From assembly GCA_000687655.1 (NCBI GenBank), contig JHWR01000011.1:1-64000 (forward strand): a stretch of DNA of 64,000 nucleotides. The letters run 5' to 3'. Below are positions 7,958 through 15,044 of this stretch, one piece after another (position 1 is the first letter of the stretch; every line of letters begins with the position of its first letter). The position numbers and the translations under genes were made by a program. This DNA comes from Lachnospiraceae bacterium YSB2008. GTDB taxonomy: Bacteria; Bacillota; Clostridia; Lachnospirales; Lachnospiraceae. The notes beneath the pieces were generated by a model. That model made no database searches. It was not told the DNA's origin and saw only the letters and a program-made list of their open reading frames with translations.

Positions 7958-8339
7958 CTCCTCATATAATCAAGTGTTTTTTGTTGAAAAACAAAGGTTT
8001 TTAAACCTTATATATCTCAGTAAACGAACCACGATTACGGATAATTCAATGTATTTAATACTGAAATAGCGTCTGATGGGTACACAAATAATAACGTCAT
8101 TGATTTTCGTTATACTTGGCCTTGTTGTATACCCTTCCCTCTATGGCAGCGAACCTCCTATATCCACCTGGATTTTATCCTAACTTCCTTCGTCCTGCCT
8201 ATCCATCCTAAGATATTAAAAAGGCCCTGCATGTTTAGTCCCACAATAATATCAATTGAATTAAATTTACACCTTTTGTATTATATCATGTCACCTTAAA
8301 ATCAACCACTCAAAAGACAAAATCCGTTTCCCATTTTGT

Positions 8340-8366
8340 AACTTCGTCTCCACTTGAGACGAAGTT
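8340..8366. repeat. 27-bp palindrome (ACTTCGTC type)
   Basis: Arms AACTTCGTCTCCA and TTGAGACGAAGTT around C8353 with one mismatched pair. It is nearly the same sequence as the palindrome at 8467-8493. Confidence 0.65.
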
Positions 8367-8466
8367 GTCCTCAGCTTCAACCATGTGAATCATCTTTTTT
8401 GAAAAAAGTAATAAATCATGGACTTCTAGAATTCCGGAAGTATCACCTGAATATCCTGTTTTATCT

Positions 8467-8493
8467 AACTTCGTCTCAACTTGAGACGAAGTT
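8467..8493. repeat. 27-bp perfect palindrome (ACTTCGTC type)
   Basis: Arms AACTTCGTCTCAA and TTGAGACGAAGTT around C8480, 13 of 13 pairs. It lies 30 bp inside double-hairpin copy B, as the palindrome at 5009 lies inside copy A. Confidence 0.7.
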
Positions 8494-8522
8494 GCAAACG
8501 CGCTGTCTTGACATTTTTTAGG

Positions 8523-8620
8523 TGTACTATGGTTTTGCAAGCAACGAAAAAACACATACGTTGCGTTTTGAAAACGCAGCATATGTGTCTTTTCATCTTG
8601 TTGGGGAAACCCCAAGCCCC
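8523..8620 (-). repeat. Double-hairpin element, copy B (inverted)
   Basis: Read on the minus strand it has TTGGGG-TTT-CCCCAA, then AAAAGACACATA, TGCGTTTT, AAAACGCA, TATGTGT, then TTGCTTGCAAAACCAT, matching copy A at 4827-4925 in reverse orientation. The copies are about 3.6 kb apart with the surface operon between them. The open frame that crosses this element (8310-8615, minus) is judged non-coding. Confidence 0.7.
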
Positions 8621-8719
8621 ATGAATATTACAATTTCAATCTTCTGGTACCAACAAATTATTCAAATGATCACTTCGAACTTATGACTCTTGGAAAATAC
8701 AGAATTTCATCTATCTTTC

Positions 8720-9352
8720 TTATTCTTCATCAGACTTATTCTCTAATTTATCAAGTTCATCCTGAAGATCTTCTATTTGCTGCTTAATAATATCAACCTT
8801 AATACTATCAAGATGTCTTTTCTGTTCATCCATTAAATCTTTAGGAAATCGCCACTTCCAATCTGCATATTCTTGGTCAATCGCTTCTCTTTCCTCCTTT
8901 GTAGAGGCCATAAGCCATCGATTATATATATCTGTACTCTTTTTATACCAATCCCCCAAATACCTATTAATATTACCATTTTTACCATTGGCAAATTTTA
9001 GATAAAATCCACCGTCTTTATCCTTATAAACTTTTAAACCTTCTTCCCTTTCCATTTTAAAAAAGATGAACATTGCACTTTCATCATTCCAAAAAAAGGG
9101 ATCTCTAAGTGCAAGAGTGTTTACACCGAGAGCATATGCAAACCCCTCTATCAAATCATTTTTAGGTTTCCTAAACCCGCATTCATATTGTTGAATACGA
9201 TTGGCACTCAATCCAACTTGAGCTCCAAGCTCTTCCTGAGACATATTTCTGGCCATTCTAATTCTTTTTATATTTTTACCGATAGCATGTGGATATACTT
9301 TATCCAGAAATCTTACCGGATCACTTCCTTCAGCTTCATTAGAAAAAAACAT
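8720..9352 (-). CDS. Xre-family transcriptional regulator of the integrated element
   Basis: 210 residues. Residues about 27-85 are a Cro/CI-type helix-turn-helix (IGKNIKRIRMARNMSQEELG, QVGLSANRIQQYECGFRKPK). The middle has EGLKVYKDKDGGFYLKFANG and the C-terminus is a coiled coil (QIEDLQDELDKLENK). This HTH plus specific C-terminal region is typical of regulators beside excisionase and integrase genes in clostridial elements. The start is supported by GGAGG. It is divergent from xis/int with a 180-bp AT-rich intergenic region that likely holds both promoters. Probable role: control of excision. Confidence 0.8.
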   Translation of the reverse strand: MFFSNEAEGSDPVRFLDKVYPHAIGKNIKRIRMARNMSQEELGAQVGLSANRIQQYECGFRKPKNDLIEGFAYALGVNTLALRDPFFWNDESAMFIFFKMEREEGLKVYKDKDGGFYLKFANGKNGNINRYLGDWYKKSTDIYNRWLMASTKEEREAIDQEYADWKWRFPKDLMDEQKRHLDSIKVDIIKQQIEDLQDELDKLENKSDEE

Positions 9353-9535
9353 AACAAGCCTCCAAATAATCTAAACTAAATGTGAATAGCAAAACAAAGA
9401 TGTTATTAATAATAGCATAATAAAATAATCGTGAAAAGGATAGAAAAACATAAAAGTATTAAAATTTGCTCTTGATAATTAATTCACATATATGTTAATA
9501 TAAAGTTGCAAGATTTAAAGAAAGGAGGAAACCAG

Positions 9536-9751
9536 ATGGATAACGCTACATATCTCGACAATTACGGCGATGTACTAATCCCGAAGGATCTTATGGCCAT
9601 TCTTCATATCGGTCGCAACCGCGTTTATAAGCTTCTGGAAGAAGGTCAGATTAAATCAGTCAAGGTCGGATGTACTTACAGGATTCCTAAGATATATCTT
9701 ATGAATTATCTGTATCCTGATTACATGAGCAACAATGAAATGGAGGGTTAA
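9536..9751 (+). CDS. xis: Excisionase-type DNA-binding protein
   Basis: 71 residues starting at the ATG at 9536, seven bases after a GGAGG; an upstream in-frame TTG (9506) has no ribosome site. The protein is a MerR-like/excisionase-family helix-turn-helix: VLIPKDLMAILHIGRNRVYK, LLEEGQIKSVKVG, YRIPK. Its stop is 2 bp before the integrase start, so the two are co-translated, as in Tn916-type and related elements. Confidence 0.8.
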   Translation: MDNATYLDNYGDVLIPKDLMAILHIGRNRVYKLLEEGQIKSVKVGCTYRIPKIYLMNYLYPDYMSNNEMEG

Positions 9752-9753
9752 GG

Positions 9754-10986
9754 ATGCCGCGGCCAAAGAAAAATGGTCAGCGTTATAAGGGCATCCAGGG
9801 AAAAAGCGGTTATTTATACATATTAATCAGTACAAACGAAATTGAGGACGGTGTAGTAAAACGAAAAGTCAAATGGATAAGCACCGGTCTTAAAGATAAA
9901 AAGGAGAACCTCAGTAAGGCAATAGAGATAAGAAACAATCTGTATAATACATATACTTATTCAAAAAAGAAGTCGATATACTTTGATAAGAATATTGTTA
10001 TGGAAGATCTACTTCCCTTCTATCTTATTGATAGAAAGAGAGAATTAGCAGATACAACTTACGCTGCCTATGAATACAAATCAAGGCATATTCTTGAATA
10101 CTTCCGAAACGTTAGAATCCGGGATATAACTGAGGTTTATATAAAAGAATTTCTTGATTCTCTATTTACAGACAAGAATCTTAGCAAAAGAACTGTAAAA
10201 GATATCAGAACAGTCTTTTGTAATATTATGGATTATGCAGTAGCGAATGATATAATCCATTCAAATCCTGTTAATAATACAGAAATCAGCAAGCAGCTTG
10301 CTGATAAATACAGCGGTAAGGGCAATTTTGATGATGATTTTTTCTCTTATGATGAAGCTATGCTTTTCATGGAAAAGATAAAAGGGAAACCTTTAAGCGA
10401 ACTCTTCTACCTAACTCTCGTATTTGGACTAAGGCGTGAAGAAGTTCTAGGACTAAGATGGAGCGCCATAGATTTTAAGAATAAACTGTTATATATCAAT
10501 CATACAGTAACGAAAGGCACCACAGTAGTTCGAAAAAACTCAACAAAGACAGTTTCCAGCAACAGATCTTATCTTTTAACTGATGATCAGATTACAATGC
10601 TAAAGAATTTAAAACAAAAAGAGAAAGAATACAAAGAGAAATATAAGGATAAGTATAATGATAACGATTATATTTTCAAAAATGAAAAAGGAAGCCCTTA
10701 CTACCCTGACCATCCAAGTAAAGTTTTTAGAAAAATTATAAAAGAAAATCCAGATCTTCCTCAGCATATAACCTTTCATGGTCTTAGAAAATCCTGCGTA
10801 TCGATACTCATGCATGAAGGAATGGACTTTAAGAGTATCCAGAACTGGGTCGGTCATGCCGATTACAGCACCACCTTAAAGATCTATACTAAGATTAAAG
10901 ATATGGACAGCAAAAAAGAAATATCTGAAATGATGGGCAGAATCCTGCCACCTGTCATTGCTGATGCTGACGAAGATATGAAATAG
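9754..10986 (+). CDS. int: Tyrosine recombinase/integrase
   Basis: 410 residues, a normal length. The N-terminus resembles the AP2-like arm-binding domain (GYLYILISTNEIEDGV...KWISTGLK), followed by a SAM-like core-binding domain (about 85-185) and the catalytic domain. Catalytic residues are visible: Arg in LVFGLRREEVLGL, a Lys after the beta-hairpin (KNSTKTVSSNRS), HGLRKS for His/Arg, His in WVGHADYSTTL, and Tyr in LKIYTKI. The gene ends 98 bp before the 3' end of tRNA-Pro, pointing to that tRNA as the attachment site. The island should therefore extend leftward. Confidence 0.9.
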   Translation: MPRPKKNGQRYKGIQGKSGYLYILISTNEIEDGVVKRKVKWISTGLKDKKENLSKAIEIRNNLYNTYTYSKKKSIYFDKNIVMEDLLPFYLIDRKRELADTTYAAYEYKSRHILEYFRNVRIRDITEVYIKEFLDSLFTDKNLSKRTVKDIRTVFCNIMDYAVANDIIHSNPVNNTEISKQLADKYSGKGNFDDDFFSYDEAMLFMEKIKGKPLSELFYLTLVFGLRREEVLGLRWSAIDFKNKLLYINHTVTKGTTVVRKNSTKTVSSNRSYLLTDDQITMLKNLKQKEKEYKEKYKDKYNDNDYIFKNEKGSPYYPDHPSKVFRKIIKENPDLPQHITFHGLRKSCVSILMHEGMDFKSIQNWVGHADYSTTLKIYTKIKDMDSKKEISEMMGRILPPVIADADEDMK

Positions 10987-11033
10987 AATATTGAATAATG
11001 TTAGAAAAATGTTAGAATTCGGGCATAAAAATA

Positions 11034-11068
11034 GGCTTTGTGGGCTGCCTGAAACAGCCCTCAAAGCC
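11034..11068 (-). terminator. Terminator downstream of tRNA-Pro
   Basis: Stem of GGCTTTG/CAAAGCC and GGGCTG/CAGCCC. On the minus strand it is followed by TATTTTTATG, so it should end the tRNA-Pro transcript. It also lies behind the integrase on the plus strand, where no T tract follows. Confidence 0.6.
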
Positions 11069-11083
11069 GCTAAAATAAAGGAA

Positions 11084-11157
11084 TCGGCGTGACAAGATTC
11101 GAACTTGCGACCTCTGCGTCCCGAACGCAGCGCTCTACCAAACTGAGCCACACGCCG
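11084..11157 (-). tRNA. tRNA-Pro (CGG)
   Basis: A cloverleaf on the minus strand: acceptor arms CGGCGTG (11157-11151) and CACGCCG, D arm GCTC...GAGC, anticodon stem CTGCG/CGCAG with loop TTCGGGA giving anticodon CGG, T arm with GTTCGAATC, and discriminator A at 11084. CCA is not encoded. The 3' end faces the integrase gene. Confidence 0.95.
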
Positions 11158-11165
11158 TTATTAAA

Positions 11166-11195
11166 GACTGTACGGTGAATCAACACCGTACAGTC
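11166..11195. terminator. Hairpin between PHP gene and tRNA-Pro
   Basis: Perfect 12-bp arms GACTGTACGGTG and CACCGTACAGTC around a 6-base loop. On the minus strand it follows the PHP phosphatase stop at 11225 and precedes TTTAATAA, so it probably terminates that gene. Confidence 0.6.
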
Positions 11196-11224
11196 AGCTA
11201 TTATATGTTTTTTTATCTATTTCG

Positions 11225-12043
11225 TCAATTCAAAACTTTAAATTCCGGATTCATATTCTTAAACTCTGTATAGTACTTAAAACCTTCACTGAACAGTAAA
11301 TCTCGGGCCTTATCAAAGCCATAACCTATATGCTCTGTATCATGGCTGTCACTACCAACTGTAATGATTTCTCCACCCAGTTCTTTATATACTCTTAATA
11401 TATCAAGTCTTGGGTGGATATATGTAAGTTCTCTGTATAAGCTTCCGGTGTTAAGTTCTATGCCCTTTCCATTTTCGATTATCTTTGTAAATATCGCTTT
11501 GAAAAGATCATAATACTTTATGACAGAAAAGTTCTCACCCTTAGTCGGACCATATCTGAAAATGTAATCAATATGACCATATACATTATAATCTCTGAAG
11601 TTAGTTACTGTATTCAGAATGTCTTCATAATACATCCTGTACACATCCTCCTCGGGATATGCCTCAAATACCTGAGGGTAATATGGATCATACCCCTTTA
11701 ATGTATGAGTTGAACATATAATAAAATCAAGTCCCGGATGTTCGGACGAATAAGTATTCAGTATGTCTATAGTCTCAGGCATTACTCCCTGCTCTACACC
11801 TATCCTTAAATCAATTCCTGAAAGACTGTCTCTCAGTTCTGTAAGCGTCTTTAAATAGGTATCTATATCCAGATCAAATCTTACCCCATCCGGAGTTTCA
11901 GGAAAATCAAGATCATTATGATCAGTCAGGCACAGAGACTCCATCCCAAGGCTTTTTGCTTTATCAATAATACTAAGTAATTCAGTTTCACAATCACCTG
12001 AAAATGAACTGTGAAGATGATAGTCCGGTAAAAGCTTCATCAT
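11225..12043 (-). CDS. PHP-domain phosphatase, histidinol-phosphatase (HisJ) family
   Basis: 272 residues. Metal-binding PHP motifs are visible: DYHLHSSFSGD at the N-terminus, LTDHNDLD, a Glu in IGVEQGVM, CSTHTLKG, and DSHDTEHIG near the end, which is the order expected for the trinuclear metal centre of the HisJ/HisK type. HisJ enzymes dephosphorylate L-histidinol phosphate in histidine synthesis. No his genes are nearby, so another phosphoester substrate is possible. The gene is single and divergent from the diguanylate cyclase at 12253. Confidence 0.8.
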   Translation of the reverse strand: MMKLLPDYHLHSSFSGDCETELLSIIDKAKSLGMESLCLTDHNDLDFPETPDGVRFDLDIDTYLKTLTELRDSLSGIDLRIGVEQGVMPETIDILNTYSSEHPGLDFIICSTHTLKGYDPYYPQVFEAYPEEDVYRMYYEDILNTVTNFRDYNVYGHIDYIFRYGPTKGENFSVIKYYDLFKAIFTKIIENGKGIELNTGSLYRELTYIHPRLDILRVYKELGGEIITVGSDSHDTEHIGYGFDKARDLLFSEGFKYYTEFKNMNPEFKVLN

Positions 12044-12166
12044 TATTTCCTATCCTTTTCTTTTTGACTATTTCATTTGAAATGAAATAATATGTCATAA
12101 TACTTATCAATTCTATCATTTTATATTTATCATTACAATGAATCAAAATAATCCTGATGTATTTTA

Positions 12167-12195
12167 TTGTAAAATCACCGATAAATTGGTATATT
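12167..12195 (+). promoter_or_regulatory. Promoter of the cyclase/binding-protein pair
   Basis: TTGTAA (12167-12172) and TATATT (12190-12195) are separated by 17 bp, 58 bp before the start at 12253. It probably drives both genes at 12253-15013. Confidence 0.5.
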
Positions 12196-12252
12196 TATAG
12201 TAAGTTGTTTTATAAACAGCAGTAACATCGATGTTTAAGGAATCTACGTTGT

Positions 12253-13734
12253 ATGAGAAGTAAAAACGTAAACAGAAACAGTCTTCAATATATTAAAAGA
12301 GCACGTATAATCATTCTTGCTGTATATGCATCCATTGTGCTCTTTACTCTGCTGTTCTTTTCGCGTTTCGCGGTAGAGAAATCTGATGATATCATGAAGA
12401 ATAAGGTCGTATCTCTTACTTCATCCCTCAGTGTACAGATGAAACTTAATATGGAAAGCTATATGTCACGAATGGAGAATATAGCTATTTTGGCATTTGG
12501 AGAAAAACTTGCATATACATATGATGCTACAGATCCGAAAAACGACGAATACGAATCCATAAACACAGAAAAGATTATAACTGAAAAGCTCTATAATCTC
12601 TGTATAATGGAGAACTTTGTAGATTATGGCATAGTATATGCTAACAATCGTACTGTAGGAAAGATATCAAATGGAACGTCCTCCCTTTTTGGTGATACTC
12701 TTTACATTGAGCTTGCAGGCATGATTGAAGGTAAAAAGGGTGATGAAACCTGGTTCACCGGATATGAAGGCAATTTCAAACGTATTTATTATGTTAAAAG
12801 AGTTCATGAAAATGCCATTCTGTTCATATCCTTCTATGCAGATGAACTTAATGAAGTATTTGATAACCCTGAAACCTTATCAGACATGGATATCTATCTG
12901 GTAAATAATGAATACAATATACTCTACTCCAAATCTGGTGACGAAGTGGGAAGCATGCTCCCTGAGGAAATCAGCAGTCTGATAGGCGATAAGAAGGATG
13001 CTTCATATATGAATAATGACTACCTTGTATCCATCAACAGTTGTGGGGACTGGTATGTTGTTTGTTCTATTCCTACTGACATCATAATGATAGAAACTCG
13101 TAACATCAGAAGAAACTTCTATCTTTTTGCTATTCTTGCAGCTGCCATAGCTTTCATAATCGGCTTCTATTGCAGTACTCTCATAATCAAGCCAGTGTCC
13201 GAGATGGTTGCAGATCTTGATGACAAAGCTCAGATTGACAGACTGACAGAAGTAATGAACAAGCTTACCTTCGAAGACTTTGCTTCCAACTGTCTAAGGA
13301 ATTCTCTGGATTCAGAAAATAAGGCTCTGATCATATTTGATATAGATAATTTCAAGGGTGTTAATGACACACTCGGACATGCCGCCGGAGACAAAATGCT
13401 CCGAGAAATGGGAAACGTTCTGAAATCCATTTTCACAGAGGATGATTATATAGGCCGTATAGGTGGCGATGAATTCTGTGTTCTTGTTAATTCAAAGCCA
13501 AAAGAAGGTAAGAGCTTCGAAGAATATATTGAAGAAAAATGTACCATGTTCAACACCCTCTTCGATGAGAATGAAGTTTCAAAGGAAATGAACTATATGG
13601 TTACAGCCAGCGAAGGTATATCACTCTCACCTAAAAACGGAAAAGACTTTGAAACACTGTACAAACTTTGTGACAAAGCTCTCTATGAATCAAAGGGTCA
13701 AGGAAAGAATACTTATACTTTCTATAAAGGATAA
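12253..13734 (+). CDS. Membrane diguanylate cyclase with extracytoplasmic sensor
   Basis: 493 residues. Membrane segments at about 17-38 and 290-313 enclose a ~250-residue outside domain, likely of the double-Cache type. The GGDEF domain fills about 330-490, with FDIDNFKGVNDTLGHAAGD and RIGGDEFCVL. The catalytic GGDEF is intact, so c-di-GMP synthesis is likely. The inhibitory I-site RxxD is absent (TEDD stands there), so product inhibition may be weak. The start ATG has AAGGA 11 bp upstream. A solute-binding lipoprotein gene begins 10 bp after the stop, suggesting that the bound solute is sensed by this receptor. Confidence 0.85.
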   Translation: MRSKNVNRNSLQYIKRARIIILAVYASIVLFTLLFFSRFAVEKSDDIMKNKVVSLTSSLSVQMKLNMESYMSRMENIAILAFGEKLAYTYDATDPKNDEYESINTEKIITEKLYNLCIMENFVDYGIVYANNRTVGKISNGTSSLFGDTLYIELAGMIEGKKGDETWFTGYEGNFKRIYYVKRVHENAILFISFYADELNEVFDNPETLSDMDIYLVNNEYNILYSKSGDEVGSMLPEEISSLIGDKKDASYMNNDYLVSINSCGDWYVVCSIPTDIIMIETRNIRRNFYLFAILAAAIAFIIGFYCSTLIIKPVSEMVADLDDKAQIDRLTEVMNKLTFEDFASNCLRNSLDSENKALIIFDIDNFKGVNDTLGHAAGDKMLREMGNVLKSIFTEDDYIGRIGGDEFCVLVNSKPKEGKSFEEYIEEKCTMFNTLFDENEVSKEMNYMVTASEGISLSPKNGKDFETLYKLCDKALYESKGQGKNTYTFYKG

Positions 13735-13744
13735 GGGGATTTAT

Positions 13745-15013
13745 ATGAAGAAAAAAAGAATCATATCCCTGCTTCTCTCTTTCATTTTTCTCCTATCTAC
13801 CGTAGGATGCGGCGATGAAGTTGTTGTAAATGAACAGAAAGAGAAAGTTGAGATCACTCTCTCATGGTGGGGAAATGACACGAGAAATGAATACACGCTG
13901 GAAGCCGTTAGAATGTTTGAAGAAGAACATCCGGATATCAAAGTAAAATGCAGTTATACTGAATGGTCCGGCTATGAAGCACGTAATCAGGTACGCATGG
14001 TTTCAGGAAACGAAACTGACGTTATGCAGATAAACGTTGGATGGCTTATGCAGTATTCTGCTGACGGAACCGGCTACTATGACCTTGAAAAGCTTTCTGA
14101 TACAGTTGATCTCAGTAATTTTGATGAAGATACACTGGAATACGGAAGGATGAACGGCGTCCTGAACGCCATTCCGATTGCGATGAACGCTGAGACCATA
14201 TACATCAATAAGACTTTGTATGATAAATATGGTCTTGATATCCCTGCTACATGGGATGATTTCTTTAATGCTGCAAAGGTAATGAAAAAGGATGATGTTT
14301 ATCCCCTTTCAGGAGCAAGCAAAAGTATATGGCTCTTTTGTATAGCCTATGCAGAACAGACAAACAAGAAAACAATGTTTGATGAGGATGGCAAACTCAA
14401 CTTCGACAAAAATGACTTTCAAACTATGATAGAGTTCTATGACAGATTGTTAGATGAAAAGGTAATACCTAAAGTCGAGGACTATCAGAGATACAATATA
14501 AACAATCATTTATATGCCGGAACTGTTGCATGGGTAAGTGATGCTTTCAATTATTACAGTACTGTCATCGAAGAAGGCGATGAGATCATACCTGCTAACT
14601 ATATTGCATATTCACCGGAAGACGCCGGAATCGGTTGGTACGAGAAGCCTGCTACCCTTTATGCTATAAGCAAAAACACAGAGCATCCTAAGGAAGCTGC
14701 TATGCTCCTTGATTATATGCTGAATAGTGAAACCTGGGCAAAGCTTCAGGGTGTCGAAAAGGGAATACCTGTCAGTTCTTCCGCAAGAAAGTTTCTTGAT
14801 GATGACGGTCAGCTTGAAGGTCTTCAGTATGACGCTTCACTGGTCATGGAAAATAACGATAAGATAAGTGCTATGAATTCCCTGGTCGAAGATTCCGGGA
14901 TGTATGAAGAATTCATAAATGCATGTAACGAAGTCCATTTCGAAAAGGGAGAACCCGAAGATGTTGCCGCCGATCTTGTAAAGCTTTATAAGGATCTTGG
15001 CTTCTATAAATAG
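13745..15013 (+). CDS. Lipoprotein extracellular solute-binding protein, family 1
   Basis: 422 residues from the ATG at 13745, preceded by AAGGGG. Residues 1-21 are a signal peptide ending STVGC-G, a lipobox-like site with Cys as the acceptor. The mature part is a carbohydrate-type binding protein (ITLSWWGNDTRNEYTLEAVR, FEEEHPDIKV, YINKTLYDKYGLDIPATWDD, WAKLQGVEKGIPVSSSA). Such proteins normally feed ABC importers, but no permease or ATPase gene is adjacent. Instead it follows a membrane diguanylate cyclase at 10 bp spacing, so a receptor-accessory role is likely. The ligand is probably a sugar; this is inference from the family. Confidence 0.85.
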   Translation: MKKKRIISLLLSFIFLLSTVGCGDEVVVNEQKEKVEITLSWWGNDTRNEYTLEAVRMFEEEHPDIKVKCSYTEWSGYEARNQVRMVSGNETDVMQINVGWLMQYSADGTGYYDLEKLSDTVDLSNFDEDTLEYGRMNGVLNAIPIAMNAETIYINKTLYDKYGLDIPATWDDFFNAAKVMKKDDVYPLSGASKSIWLFCIAYAEQTNKKTMFDEDGKLNFDKNDFQTMIEFYDRLLDEKVIPKVEDYQRYNINNHLYAGTVAWVSDAFNYYSTVIEEGDEIIPANYIAYSPEDAGIGWYEKPATLYAISKNTEHPKEAAMLLDYMLNSETWAKLQGVEKGIPVSSSARKFLDDDGQLEGLQYDASLVMENNDKISAMNSLVEDSGMYEEFINACNEVHFEKGEPEDVAADLVKLYKDLGFYK

Positions 15014-15044
15014 CAAATGATAAAGCAAATACTTACGAACGATA

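Noticed and set aside
8310-8615. A 101-codon open frame on the minus strand crossing double-hairpin copy B
   Set aside because: It reads through the hairpins and two palindromes, has no ribosome binding site, and its sequence is explained by the repeat structure.
1-9500. Second attachment site matching the tRNA-Pro 3' end
   Set aside because: No copy of the GACAAGATTCGAACTTGCG stretch was found by eye; it should lie further left.
13649-13744. A longer N-terminus for the solute-binding protein
   Set aside because: The extension overlaps the cyclase gene; the ATG at 13745 has a ribosome site and begins a proper lipoprotein signal peptide.
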